Positions 16,402 through 25,656 are shown, counted from the first letter of the stretch. The stretch is 64,000 nt of DNA from Paraburkholderia aspalathi (GCF_900116445.1 NZ_FPBH01000032.1:1-64000), one strand, 5' to 3'. Notes: generated by a model not told the origin, from the sequence alone. Made by a program: numbers and translations.

Positions 16402-17670
16402 TTACTTATCGACGACGAGATCGCTCAACGGCTTGCTGCAGCACAGCAGCACCATGCCCTGATCGATTTCGCGCTGACGGATTCCACCGGCGTGTTTCAT
16501 GGCGACTTCACCGGACACCAGCTTCACCTTGCAGGTGCCGCACATACCCTGCGTGCATGAGGATGGGAGCCGTATGCCGGCTTTCTTCGCCGCCTCGAGT
16601 ACGTGCTGGCCGCTGCCGCATTCGATCTCGCGATTACTTTTGGCGAAGCTCACCTTGAACGTCGTTTCTATTTCCACCGGTGTGATCGGCACCTGCGCGG
16701 GTGCAAATCCAGCCGCGTGCTCACGCGCTTCGACAAAGCTCTCCGCGCTTGCCGTGGGCGCCTGCAACGCATCGGCGACATGCGCGGTCGTCAATTGCGC
16801 GGCCACTTCGCTGATCGTCTCGAACGAGAAGCTTTCCTCGTGGTAATGGCTGCGATCGAAGCCGCCTTCATCCAGCAGATGACGGACTGCCTGCATGTAC
16901 GGCGCCGGACCGCAGGTGAAAATCTCACGATCGAGAAAATCCGGCGCGATGAGTTTAAGCAGCGGCAAGGTCAGAAACCCGGTGACACCAGGCCAGTTCG
17001 TGCGCGCACCAACCCGCTCGCAGACAAACGCTGTGCGGAAATTGGCCTGATTCGATGCAATCAGATCGAGTTCGCGCGCGAAGATGATGTCGTCCGGCGT
17101 GCGGGCGCTGTGCACGAAGACGATGTCGCTATCTTCCCCGAGCTCGTGATGCGCGCGGCTCATCGACATCAGCGGCGTAACACCCGAACCCGCCGACAAG
17201 AACAGAAGTTTTCGCGCCGGATGCCGTGCACAGGTGAACTCGCCGGACGGCCCCAGCACACGAACCTGCGTACCCGCGTGCAAATTGTCGTGCAGCCAGT
17301 TCGATACCTTGCCACCCGGCACGCGCTTCACGGTGATGGAAATGGTGTGCGGACGCGTGGGCGGCGAGGAGATCGTATAGCAGCGATTCACGGCCTCGCC
17401 GTCGATCTCCAACTCCAGCGTGATGAACTGTCCCGGCTCGAACACGAACGCCCGTTCGGACGGTGCGCGAAAGAAAAAGCTCTTGACGTCATGCGTTTCC
17501 TGACGGACCTGGCAGCACACCAGCGTCTCGTCGGTATCGCTGTTCCAACGCGCCGGCAACGTCTCCCAGAACCGCGGTTGCGTCACCCGGCTCGAAGTTT
17601 CGCGGCTTGACACCTCGCGGTTTGGAGCCGGCTCGGGGCTGAGCTGAAGCGTCGCCTGATCGCGCATCAT
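16402..17670 (-). CDS. gbcB: Glycine betaine monooxygenase reductase subunit
   Basis: A 422-residue electron-transfer protein that passes electrons from NAD(P)H to the Rieske oxygenase GbcA. Order: a non-conserved 40-residue N-terminal extension, an FAD/NAD ferredoxin-reductase module with RCYTISSPP and SAGSGVTPLMSM, a linker of about 45 residues rich in Ala and Glu, and a C-terminal plant-type [2Fe-2S] ferredoxin domain with CTQGMCGTCK and a later LCC. It starts 33 bp after gbcA with GGGAG before the ATG. The extension and linker make it longer than the Pseudomonas protein as I remember it. It is the last gene of the long betaine block. Confidence 0.92.
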   Translation of the reverse strand: MMRDQATLQLSPEPAPNREVSSRETSSRVTQPRFWETLPARWNSDTDETLVCCQVRQETHDVKSFFFRAPSERAFVFEPGQFITLELEIDGEAVNRCYTISSPPTRPHTISITVKRVPGGKVSNWLHDNLHAGTQVRVLGPSGEFTCARHPARKLLFLSAGSGVTPLMSMSRAHHELGEDSDIVFVHSARTPDDIIFARELDLIASNQANFRTAFVCERVGARTNWPGVTGFLTLPLLKLIAPDFLDREIFTCGPAPYMQAVRHLLDEGGFDRSHYHEESFSFETISEVAAQLTTAHVADALQAPTASAESFVEAREHAAGFAPAQVPITPVEIETTFKVSFAKSNREIECGSGQHVLEAAKKAGIRLPSSCTQGMCGTCKVKLVSGEVAMKHAGGIRQREIDQGMVLLCCSKPLSDLVVDK

Positions 17671-17703
17671 TATTTTCTCCCGCTCCTGGTTGCGGTATCG
17701 CGC

Positions 17704-19014
17704 TCAGCGCATGAAAGACACGACTTTTTCGCCGTGCGAAACCGGCGTATCGCCGGCATCATGGGTTTGGGGCGCATTGCTGAATTCCGCAATACGGCCG
17801 ATGTACCACTCGCAGAACTTCTCGACGAGGCCTTCGGTGAACGGCGAGTACGGACCCGGTTCGTAGGCGCTGCTGGTCGCGCCGCGTTGCGAATACTCAA
17901 CAAGCGCGCGATCCTGGTCATTGGTGGCGCGCCACACGGCCGTGAGATTGTTCACGTCGTAATCGATGCCTTCGCGCGCATCCTTGTGGACGAGCCATTT
18001 GGTGCGCACCAGCGTCTTACCCGCCGACAGCGGAATCACCGAGAAGCTGACGATGTGGTCGCTCATGAAGTGATGCCACGAATTCGGTTGCGTCCAGAAC
18101 GAGAGGCCACCGAGGTCGGCCTGCTCGAAGCCGCCAAGCAACTTCTTCGAGGCCACCTTCGCGTCCATGGTCTGCGATTCGCCGTCGCGATCGAGCGGCA
18201 GGCGTTGCGTGCGGAAGCCCGTCACCAGATCCGCCAGGCGGTCGATTTCCGCCGACGGCAGTTTCATCGCCTCCCATTGCGCGGTACGGCGCGCCACGGT
18301 CTCTTCGAACGCGGCCATGCCTTCTTCATTGGCGGGCGTGCGCTGATACCCAAAACCGTATTCGTAAAGCGAAATCGTCAGCTCGGGATGGTTCGCAACG
18401 CAGTGATAGCACTCGCGATTGTTCTCCATCGTGAGCTTCCAGTTGCCCTCTTCGATGATATCGATCGTCGCTGCGACCTTGCAGCCGGCGAGATCGTGCG
18501 GCAGCAGGTACGGCTCCATCGCGGCGCGCATCACCGAGAAATCAGCAGGCGGTTCATCAGCGAGACAGATGAAGATCAGACCGGCAAGATTCTGGAGGTG
18601 CACCGCTTTCAGGCTGTGCTTGCAGCGGTCGAACTGGTCGCCCATATGCTCGGCGAACATCAGATCGCCGTTCAGGTTGTAGGTCCAGCTGTGATACGGG
18701 CAAACGATATTGCCGAGCGAACCCTTGTCCGTATTGCACAAACGCGCGCCACGATGGCGGCAAACGTTGTGAAACGCCCGCACCTGCATGTCGTCGTCGC
18801 GTACGATCAGAATCGAATCGTTACCGATTTCCACCGTGATGTAGTCGCCCGGCTCCGGTACATCCGGTTCCACCGCGACCTGAATCCAGTGCTTGCGGAA
18901 AATCGCCTCCATATCGAGCGCGAAAATTTCCTCGCCCGTATAGAACGGCGCTTCCAGCGTGTGATTCTTTTTGCGGCGTTCGATCATTGCGCGAACGTCT
19001 GCCGAAACTTTCAT
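17704..19014 (-). CDS. gbcA: Glycine betaine monooxygenase, Rieske oxygenase subunit
   Basis: A 436-residue ring-hydroxylating-type oxygenase alpha subunit that N-demethylates glycine betaine to dimethylglycine and formaldehyde using O2. The Rieske [2Fe-2S] ligands are Cys85 and His87 (CRHRGARLC) and Cys105 and His108 (CPYHSW). The non-haem iron region is seen as NNRECYHCVANHPEL. It lies between etfB (74 bp upstream) and gbcB (33 bp downstream) on the same strand. It consumes betaine made by BetB or imported by the Cbc system, and it commits betaine to catabolism rather than osmoprotection. Confidence 0.95.
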   Translation of the reverse strand: MKVSADVRAMIERRKKNHTLEAPFYTGEEIFALDMEAIFRKHWIQVAVEPDVPEPGDYITVEIGNDSILIVRDDDMQVRAFHNVCRHRGARLCNTDKGSLGNIVCPYHSWTYNLNGDLMFAEHMGDQFDRCKHSLKAVHLQNLAGLIFICLADEPPADFSVMRAAMEPYLLPHDLAGCKVAATIDIIEEGNWKLTMENNRECYHCVANHPELTISLYEYGFGYQRTPANEEGMAAFEETVARRTAQWEAMKLPSAEIDRLADLVTGFRTQRLPLDRDGESQTMDAKVASKKLLGGFEQADLGGLSFWTQPNSWHHFMSDHIVSFSVIPLSAGKTLVRTKWLVHKDAREGIDYDVNNLTAVWRATNDQDRALVEYSQRGATSSAYEPGPYSPFTEGLVEKFCEWYIGRIAEFSNAPQTHDAGDTPVSHGEKVVSFMR

Positions 19015-19038
19015 TGTGTGCTCCGTTGCATGTCACGT

Positions 19039-19053
19039 CTGGCGCTGCGCCAG
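19039..19053. repeat. CTGGCGC-T-GCGCCAG palindrome between etfB and gbcA
   Basis: A perfect 15-bp palindrome lies in the 73-bp gap between etfB and gbcA. It could be a protein site, or an RNA structure that tunes expression of gbcA relative to the electron-transfer genes. No function is established. Confidence 0.3.
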
Positions 19054-19087
19054 GCCCTCCTGGTCGCATGCTCGCCCGAACCGGAAA

Positions 19088-19879
19088 TCAGTAATCCACG
19101 AGTTGATGCTCGCGCAAATACGCGAGAATCACTTGTGCTTTTTCGACGGAACTCCCTTCAATTACGACGCTGCCCCCGCGGCTTTCGGTCGTCGTCGCCG
19201 AGAGCATGCGGGCATGGCCCGAGCGCTTTTCGGCTGCGGCGAGGCGCACCGGTTTGGCGGTCGCGGGGCGGATCGTCCAGGCGGGTTCGTCGGGGTTGGC
19301 GGCGGGTGGCCTTCCGGGCGTTGTTGTCGCGACCGGACGGATCGTGCCTTCGCGCAGCCTTGCATAGGCGTAGCTCGGCGCCGCGTTGGCCATCGGATGC
19401 ACGGAGATCAAGGCCGGCAGCCGCACTTCGACGCGGCGGCGCAACCCTTTCGGCATGAATTGCCGGACTTCTGCATGGCCGTCGCGAATCGTCAAATCGA
19501 CCGCTGCGCCGACCAACGGCATCTCAAGCGCACTCGCTACTTGATACGGCAGCATGCCGCTATCGAAGGCGCCTTCGGCGCGGGTGCCGGTCAATACAAG
19601 GTCGTAGCCTTGCAAACGCGTGGCGAGCGGTGCTATCGCATCGCCCTGGAATTCAGGCGTTGCCGGAACCTCCAGCACTTCGACAGTGCGCGCGCCAAGT
19701 GCCAGATACTCCTTGAGCGCCGGATTCGACGGATCGCCCGCATGCAACACGTCGAGCGTCGCGCCGTGCGTTTTGGCGAGCGAGAGCGCGATCGTCAGCG
19801 CGGCGGCGTCGTTGCGGCTGTAGCGCGCCGTGCCGCTGACCGGGTGCCGCCCCACGGAAACCAGTACGGCGATTTTCAT
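19088..19879 (-). CDS. etfB: Electron-transfer flavoprotein beta subunit, betaine-pathway copy
   Basis: A 263-residue EtfB-family protein, with the LVSVGRHPVSGTARYSRNDAAAL start and the GYDLVLTGTRAEG segment near residue 105. With the alpha subunit it accepts electrons from dimethylglycine demethylation and passes them to the respiratory chain. Its start overlaps the end of etfA by four bases (ATGA), indicating translational coupling. The C-terminal third is diverged and Pro/Ala-rich compared with housekeeping EtfB, which supports a dedicated pathway role. It is embedded between etfA and gbcA. Confidence 0.87.
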   Translation of the reverse strand: MKIAVLVSVGRHPVSGTARYSRNDAAALTIALSLAKTHGATLDVLHAGDPSNPALKEYLALGARTVEVLEVPATPEFQGDAIAPLATRLQGYDLVLTGTRAEGAFDSGMLPYQVASALEMPLVGAAVDLTIRDGHAEVRQFMPKGLRRRVEVRLPALISVHPMANAAPSYAYARLREGTIRPVATTTPGRPPAANPDEPAWTIRPATAKPVRLAAAEKRSGHARMLSATTTESRGGSVVIEGSSVEKAQVILAYLREHQLVDY

Positions 19880-21054
19880 GCAAGCGCTCCTTCCGCAACA
19901 GCCGTTGAATTCAATAGCGCAGCACCCGTGCCGCGTGCCGTGCGTGCAGCCTCCGCGGCGTCATTCAGCGCCGCGATGGTTTCCTGCGCGTCGCCGATGA
20001 CGGTCAGATTGGCGCGTTTGGCGATTGGCGCGCTGGCGTCGAGATTCACGGCGATCACGTGCCGGCAATCCTTGATGCCCTGCAGATGCTGAACCGCGCC
20101 GGAAATGCCGAACGCGATATAGACGCTCGCCTCGACCGTCTTGCCGGTGGCGCCAATCTGCTTGTCGCGGGTGAACTTGCCGTCGTCCACGGCGACGCGG
20201 CTTGCGCCGATCGCAGCGCCTAACGTGGCCGCAAGACGCTCGAACGCGGGCACATCGCTAACGCCGTTGCCTGCCGAAACGATGAAATCCGCTTCTTCGA
20301 GCGCGAGTTGGGCGGCGTCGATCTCCTCGATGCCAAGATCGCGCACGACGCTTTTGGACGATGCCGGTTCGCCGTCGAAACGCCACACCACTCGCTCGCC
20401 TGCCCCCAAAAACGGCAGCTTCGGATCGACCGCGTTCGGTGCAAGCAACACGACCTCCGGCAGCGCGCGTACGGCGTATGCCGTATTCGTCTGAATATAA
20501 GCAGCGACATGGGTCGCATCGATCTCGACGACATGCGTCGCGACACTTGCGTTCGCGGCGGCCGCGTAACGGCGACCGAGGTCGCCGTCGCCGGTCGCGT
20601 TGTCGGGCAGGAAAATATGCGCCGGCGCATAGGCCGCGACGCACGCGGCCAGTGCGTTCAATTCGTCGAGCGGCGCGAAAACGCGGCGGTCGAACATCGG
20701 CAACTCGATCAGCTTGTCGGCACCAAGCGCAGCGGCGTCGCTGCTGAACTCACCGAATACGAGCAGTACGACTTCAGTGGTCGCATCCGCGATCAACGCG
20801 GCGGCAGCTAAGGTCTGACGCGCGTGATCATCCAGCGCGCCGCGGTCCGCGTGAGCAGCCACCAGCAGCACGCGCTGCGCTGCAGCCGTCGTGCGGCGCG
20901 GTTTTGCGTGCTCGCGATGCGCCGACCCCGTCGAGCCATGCGCCGCCAGTTCCGTCGAGCCGGCAACAGCCGTCACGCCGAGCGTAATGCGCCTGAGCCC
21001 GTCGGCCGTAATCGTGAACGGCCGGCGCGGATCGATTCGTTTGAGATTGTTCAT
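19876..21054 (-). CDS. etfA: Electron-transfer flavoprotein alpha subunit, betaine-pathway copy
   Basis: A 392-residue EtfA-family protein with an N-terminal extension of about 70 residues before the conserved domain (VLLVAAHADRGALDDHARQ). The C-terminal FAD-binding domain is clear: SAGNGV, GASRVAVDDGKF, QIGATGKTVEASVYIAFGISGAVQH and VIAVNLDASAPI. The ATG at 21054 lies five bases after the dgcB stop, and its end overlaps the etfB start. It carries electrons from the DgcAB dimethylglycine demethylase. The N-terminal extension is unusual for housekeeping EtfA. Confidence 0.9.
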   Translation of the reverse strand: MNNLKRIDPRRPFTITADGLRRITLGVTAVAGSTELAAHGSTGSAHREHAKPRRTTAAAQRVLLVAAHADRGALDDHARQTLAAAALIADATTEVVLLVFGEFSSDAAALGADKLIELPMFDRRVFAPLDELNALAACVAAYAPAHIFLPDNATGDGDLGRRYAAAANASVATHVVEIDATHVAAYIQTNTAYAVRALPEVVLLAPNAVDPKLPFLGAGERVVWRFDGEPASSKSVVRDLGIEEIDAAQLALEEADFIVSAGNGVSDVPAFERLAATLGAAIGASRVAVDDGKFTRDKQIGATGKTVEASVYIAFGISGAVQHLQGIKDCRHVIAVNLDASAPIAKRANLTVIGDAQETIAALNDAAEAARTARGTGAALLNSTAVAEGALA

Positions 21055-21058
21055 GGCG

Positions 21059-22972
21059 TTACTCCAGCGCCGCTGCAACCAGTTCGGCGACGTCCAGCAC
21101 TTCCGGACGCGGGCCGACCACGCCTTCGAGCATCGCCGTGCAATTCGGGCAACCCACCGCGACGATTTCGGCGCCGATCGTGCGGGCGTCGCCGATACGG
21201 ATGTCCGGAATGCGTTTTTTCCCGGGGATGTCAGTCAACGGTGCACCACCACCGCCTCCGCAGCAACGTCCGCGCATACCATTTCGTTCCATCTCGACCA
21301 CCTTGATACCGATGGATTTCAGCAAGCGGCGCGGCGCTTCCGTCTCACCGTTATAGCGGCCCAGATAGCACGGATCGTGGTACGTGATCTTGCGGTCCGC
21401 GAACGCAGCGACCGCCTTCGGCGACAGCTTGCCGCTCGAAACCAGTTCTTCGATCAGTGCCGTGTGATGCTGGACCTCGTAGAAACCGCCGAGTGCGCGA
21501 TATTCGTTGCGCAGGCTGTGCAGCACGTGCGGATCGGCGGTAACGATCTTGCGGAACGAGTACTGCGAGAGCGTGCCGATCAGCCGTTGAGCAAGTTGCT
21601 GGAAGGTCGCTTCGTCGCCGAGGCGCCGTGCCGTATCGCCGGTATCGGTTTCGACGCCACCGAGCACCGCGTAGTCGATCCCTGCCCGGTTCAGCACCTT
21701 GATCAGCGCACGCAGCGTGCGCTGATAGCGCATGTCGAATGCGCCTTCACCGGCAATCAACAGCACGTCCACCTGCCGACCCGGTTGCGCGACCTGTACC
21801 TGCAAATCAACCGCCCAGTCGTAACGCGCGCCGATGTCATAGCCGTTCGAGCTACCGGTTTCGCGCAGATTGGCGAGCGTGATCGGACCTTTGCCCGGTA
21901 CGCTGCCTTCGACCAAGGTCTGATTGCGGCGCATATCCACGATCGCATCGACATGCTCGATCAACATTGGGCATTCCTGCACGCAAGCGCGGCAAGTGGT
22001 GCACGACCACAGCGTATCCGCTTCGATCAGGCTCGACACGAGCGGCTTGCCCGGCGCGCCACCGTGTTTGCCGACCGGAATGCCAGGCGTCGGGCTGCCG
22101 GCATAAGCTTCGTCCGTGCCACCGACCATGCCCGTGACAAGATCCTGAATCAGCTTCTTCGGATTGAGTGGCTGCCCGGCGGCAAACGCGGGGCACGCTG
22201 CTTCGCACTTGCCGCATTGCACGCAGGCGTCGAAGCTCAGCAACTGGTTCCAGCGGAACTCGACCGGCTTGCCTACGCCGTATTCCTTCGCGTCGAGGAG
22301 CGGCACCTTCAGTGCAGTCGGCGGCACGACATCGTTATCGTTGCGCTCGGCAAATCGCTCCTGACGTGGATGAAACGCGAGGTGCAGCAACCCGGCGAGC
22401 GCATGCTTCATCGGACCGCCGCGAGCCGCGCCGAAGGTCATCGTGAACGCGCCGACTGCGATCAGCAACGCGACGATAATCGCCAAAGCACCCGACATCG
22501 CCGCGGCCGGCAGCGCAATGAAGAGCGCCAACCCGAGCGCGAACGACCCAAGCAGCAGCGGGAGATGATCCCAAGGCCCGCGCGAGAGCCGTGCCGGCAC
22601 CGCCTTCGCGCCATGCCGCCGACGCCAGACGAACACCGCGCCGACCAGCATCACCAGCGCCGCTAGAAAGATCAGCTTGTCGAGCCACGGCGAGTAGATC
22701 GCAAGACCGTAGTTGACGAACACCAGCGCCATCGCGAGGATCGCTCCGCCCGCCGTCGCGACGTGCGTCTTCGCGATGTACGGGTCGCGAGCGACCACAT
22801 GGTGCAGGTCGACGAAATAGCGCTTCGGGATCGCCAGCAGATTGGTCCAGCCGTACGCACCCGCCGCCGTGGCGCGGCCTTCACGCCAATAGGCAGCGCG
22901 TTTGGCGAGCGCGAACGCGAGACCCGCCACCGACAACCACAGCAGGACAGTGATGACAAACACGGGGCTCAT
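21059..22972 (-). CDS. dgcB: Dimethylglycine catabolism iron-sulfur membrane subunit
   Basis: A 637-residue protein with about five N-terminal membrane helices (residues 1-190, from VFVITVLLWLSVAGLAFALA), then a pair of ferredoxin-type [4Fe-4S] motifs (CVQCGKCEAACP and CTTCRACVQECP) and a C-terminal CCG domain region with CYLGRYNGE and GRCCGGGGGAP. It resembles heterodisulfide-reductase/glycolate-oxidase iron-sulfur subunits and links DgcA and Etf to the membrane quinone pool. The ATG at 22972, two bases after the dgcA stop, with AAGGA upstream, is preferred over the TTG at 22990. Confidence 0.92.
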   Translation of the reverse strand: MSPVFVITVLLWLSVAGLAFALAKRAAYWREGRATAAGAYGWTNLLAIPKRYFVDLHHVVARDPYIAKTHVATAGGAILAMALVFVNYGLAIYSPWLDKLIFLAALVMLVGAVFVWRRRHGAKAVPARLSRGPWDHLPLLLGSFALGLALFIALPAAAMSGALAIIVALLIAVGAFTMTFGAARGGPMKHALAGLLHLAFHPRQERFAERNDNDVVPPTALKVPLLDAKEYGVGKPVEFRWNQLLSFDACVQCGKCEAACPAFAAGQPLNPKKLIQDLVTGMVGGTDEAYAGSPTPGIPVGKHGGAPGKPLVSSLIEADTLWSCTTCRACVQECPMLIEHVDAIVDMRRNQTLVEGSVPGKGPITLANLRETGSSNGYDIGARYDWAVDLQVQVAQPGRQVDVLLIAGEGAFDMRYQRTLRALIKVLNRAGIDYAVLGGVETDTGDTARRLGDEATFQQLAQRLIGTLSQYSFRKIVTADPHVLHSLRNEYRALGGFYEVQHHTALIEELVSSGKLSPKAVAAFADRKITYHDPCYLGRYNGETEAPRRLLKSIGIKVVEMERNGMRGRCCGGGGGAPLTDIPGKKRIPDIRIGDARTIGAEIVAVGCPNCTAMLEGVVGPRPEVLDVAELVAAALE

Positions 22973-22974
22973 CG

Positions 22975-25038
22975 TCAGAAATCCTTGCAAAGGCGCAGCG
23001 CGTCATAGATCGCGCCGTGAATGTTGTGCATGGAAATGCAGTCGCCGACGCGGAACAGCAGGAAGCGGCCGTTGCCGAGTTCTTCGCTGAGCGACGGTTG
23101 CGGCTCGGACGCAAAGAGTTTGTGCACGTCCACCTGGCCGCGATTCACCGACTCGGGCTTGAGCGTCCAGTAGAGCTGGTCGTTTGGCGTGCTGCCGTTC
23201 TCAATCACCACCTGGTCGACCGCGCGCTCTTCCTGCTCTTCCGTGTACTCGTTGCGGATCACAGCGATCTTCTTGCCGTCTTCCTCGTACACCTTGTCGA
23301 GCCAGTAGTTAGGCGTATGAATCACACCTTGCGCGTAGAGGCGGCGATAAAAAATCGGGAACGTGGTACCGCCTACGTCATCGGCAACCTTCACGTCAGG
23401 CGTGACGATCTCGACGTTCGACCCGCGGCTCGACATGAAATCCGCGACGCCTGCGCCAGCGTGCGTGCTGACGCCGTCATAAACCAGCACGTTCTTGCCC
23501 GGCTCGACCTTGCCCGACAGCACATCCCATGAACTGACCGCGAGCCCTTCTTCGACGCCCCACGCCGCGACTTGCGACGTGAACGACGAACCGCCTGTCG
23601 CCAACACGACGATGTCCGGCTTCTCGGCCATGATGGTCTTTTCGTCAGCCGCAACGCCAAGACGCCGATCGACACCGAGGCGTTTCGTTTCCATATCGAA
23701 CCAACGCACGATGCCCGCCATCTGCTCGCGCTGCGGCGCTTTCGCGGCCAGCATGATCTGACCGCCGACGTAGTCGTTCTTCTCGAACAGCACCACGTCA
23801 TGACCGCGCGACTTCGCCACGCGCGCCGCTTCCAGTCCAGCCGGGCCTGCGCCGACCACCACCACCTTGCGCTTCGGCCCACGTGTCTTCGCGATCACGT
23901 GCGGCATGGTTTCTTCGCGGGATGTCGCGGCGTTCTGCACGCACAGCACGTCCAACCCGTTGTATTGGCGGTCGATGCAATAGTTCGCGCCGACGCATTG
24001 CTTGATCTCGTCCTCGCGACCGTCGCGGATCTTGATGACCATATGCGGATCGGCGATCTGTGCGCGTGTCATCCCGACCAGATCGACCATGCCGCTCGCG
24101 AGCAAACGTTCTGCCTGGCCCGCATCGCGGATGCTTTGCGCATGCATCACCGGCAGCTTCACCACCGACTTGATCCCGGCCGCGAGATGCACGAACGGCT
24201 CGGGTGGCAGCGCCATCGGCGGCATGCAGTTCGCCAGCGTGTTGTGCGTATCCGCACCGGAACCGATCACGCCGAGGTAATCGATCAGGCCGGTTTCGCT
24301 CATCGCCTGGGCGATCTCTTTCAGCTGTTCGTGATCGAGACCGTCTTCATGGAATTCATCACCACACATACGCAGACCGACGCAAAAATCCGCGCCTACC
24401 GCTTCGCGCACGGCCTTCAATACTTCCGTGCCGAAGCGCAGGCGGTTCTCGAGTGAACCGCCCCATTCGTCGGTACGGAAATTCGTGCGCGGGCTCCAGA
24501 ACTGATCGATCAGGTGCTGGTGGGCCGCCGAGATTTCGATGCCGTCCATCCCTGCATCCTTCACGCGCTTCGCGGCGGCCGCGAAGTCCGTGATGATGCG
24601 GCGGATTTCCTCGACCTCGATGATCTTCGCATTGCCGCGGTGCACCGGCTCACGCACGCCCGACGGCGACATCAGATGCGGCCAGTGTTCGCCATGAAAC
24701 GCCGAGCGGCGCCCCATATGCGTGGCCTGAATCATGATCTTCGCGCCGTGCTGATGCATCGCTTCGGCGAGCCGCGCGAGCGGATCGATGATCTTGTCGG
24801 TCGAGAGATTCACCGACTTCCACCAGCCTTGCGGGCTGTCGATCGACACCGGGCTCGAGCCACCGCACACGGCGAGGCCGACGCCGCCCTTGGCCTTCTC
24901 TTCGTAGTAACGGATATAGCGGTCGCCGGGCAGACCACCCGGTTCCGCATACACCTCAGCGTGCGCGGTGCTGACGATGCGGTTACGCAAAGTCAGTTTG
25001 TTCAGCGTGAGAGGCTTGAAAAGGTTCGGGTAACGCAT
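22975..25038 (-). CDS. dgcA: Dimethylglycine demethylase subunit
   Basis: A 687-residue protein of the trimethylamine-dehydrogenase family that demethylates dimethylglycine to sarcosine. The N-terminal FMN TIM barrel (about 1-335) has ISAAHQHLIDQFWSP and EWGGSLENRLRF, followed by an iron-sulfur segment and an NAD/ADP-binding domain starting at VVVVGAGPAGLEAA (about 393). The iron-sulfur motif reads CVGANYC...C (Cys348, Cys354, Cys366), with Ala351 where TMADH has a cysteine. The ATG at 25038 starts the conserved MRYPNLFKPL; the long upstream extension is Arg/Ser-rich and spurious. Its stop lies two bases before dgcB. Confidence 0.93.
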   Translation of the reverse strand: MRYPNLFKPLTLNKLTLRNRIVSTAHAEVYAEPGGLPGDRYIRYYEEKAKGGVGLAVCGGSSPVSIDSPQGWWKSVNLSTDKIIDPLARLAEAMHQHGAKIMIQATHMGRRSAFHGEHWPHLMSPSGVREPVHRGNAKIIEVEEIRRIITDFAAAAKRVKDAGMDGIEISAAHQHLIDQFWSPRTNFRTDEWGGSLENRLRFGTEVLKAVREAVGADFCVGLRMCGDEFHEDGLDHEQLKEIAQAMSETGLIDYLGVIGSGADTHNTLANCMPPMALPPEPFVHLAAGIKSVVKLPVMHAQSIRDAGQAERLLASGMVDLVGMTRAQIADPHMVIKIRDGREDEIKQCVGANYCIDRQYNGLDVLCVQNAATSREETMPHVIAKTRGPKRKVVVVGAGPAGLEAARVAKSRGHDVVLFEKNDYVGGQIMLAAKAPQREQMAGIVRWFDMETKRLGVDRRLGVAADEKTIMAEKPDIVVLATGGSSFTSQVAAWGVEEGLAVSSWDVLSGKVEPGKNVLVYDGVSTHAGAGVADFMSSRGSNVEIVTPDVKVADDVGGTTFPIFYRRLYAQGVIHTPNYWLDKVYEEDGKKIAVIRNEYTEEQEERAVDQVVIENGSTPNDQLYWTLKPESVNRGQVDVHKLFASEPQPSLSEELGNGRFLLFRVGDCISMHNIHGAIYDALRLCKDF

Positions 25039-25075
25039 CGCGATCGACCTCGGAATAGATAGGCTTTGTGCGTTT

Positions 25076-25612
25076 TTACGACGCGAGCGGCGACACTTCG
25101 AACACGCAGTGATCGTGGCCTTCGGCCGCGCAGCGCGCTTCCTTCGAATGGGACGGCGGACCCTTGCGCTGTCCATCCGGCGCGGTGTCGTTGACCCAGT
25201 CCATCGCGCCCGCGAACCAGCCGGCGAACATGTAGCAAAGCTTGCCTTCCTTGCCCGGCTGCGCGAGCACGAACGACGAGTGGTGCAATTCAATGCGGGC
25301 ATGCGAGCTCGACGGATCGGCTTCCGTGATCGTGAACAGGCCCCAGCCACGCTGCGACAGACGGTTCAGGTAGTGCTCGAACACCGCCATGCCGGCAATA
25401 CCGTGCTGTTTCGCTTCCTTGTCACACCAGAAATACGCGGACTTGTAGCCGGCTTTGTAGAGAATCTCGGCATACGTGTCGATACCAAGTGCTTCCTCGA
25501 CAGCCGTGTGGTTGTTCGTGAAGAAATGACGCGGCACGTAGAGCATCGGCAGCGCGTCGGTGGTCCAGACGCCGGTGTTCGGATCGACGTCGATAGGCAG
25601 TTGGGGTTGCAT
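25076..25612 (-). CDS. DUF5943/V4R-like protein of the betaine block
   Basis: A 178-residue cytoplasmic protein regularly found beside dgcA (as in the PA5397 position of Pseudomonas). The C-terminal CAAEGHDHCVFEV, with two cysteines flanking Gly-His, resembles the metal- or ligand-binding end of V4R domains; upstream are the helical VEEALGIDTYAEILYKAGYKSAYFW and the AGMAVFEHYLNRLSQRGWG segment. V4R domains sense or bind small molecules, so a sensor, chaperone or assembly role in dimethylglycine demethylation is possible. No enzymatic motif was recognised. It lies 44 bp after the M19 homologue and 37 bp before dgcA. Confidence 0.75.
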   Translation of the reverse strand: MQPQLPIDVDPNTGVWTTDALPMLYVPRHFFTNNHTAVEEALGIDTYAEILYKAGYKSAYFWCDKEAKQHGIAGMAVFEHYLNRLSQRGWGLFTITEADPSSSHARIELHHSSFVLAQPGKEGKLCYMFAGWFAGAMDWVNDTAPDGQRKGPPSHSKEARCAAEGHDHCVFEVSPLAS

Positions 25613-25656
25613 GTGCGGGCTCCGTTTTTATAGGTTCAGGTTCGGTGGATGGCGAA

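Noticed and set aside
17734..19458. A 574-residue plus-strand frame over gbcA and etfB
   Set aside because: Antisense to a Rieske oxygenase with all ligands intact; no recognisable domain.
20891..22666. A 591-residue plus-strand frame over dgcB and etfA
   Set aside because: Antisense shadow of clear family members, with composition typical of reverse-frame translation.
25039..25350. N-terminal 104-residue extension of DgcA
   Set aside because: Arg/Ser-rich, overlaps the upstream V4R-like gene, and the conserved protein begins at the ATG at 25038 after a GAGG site.
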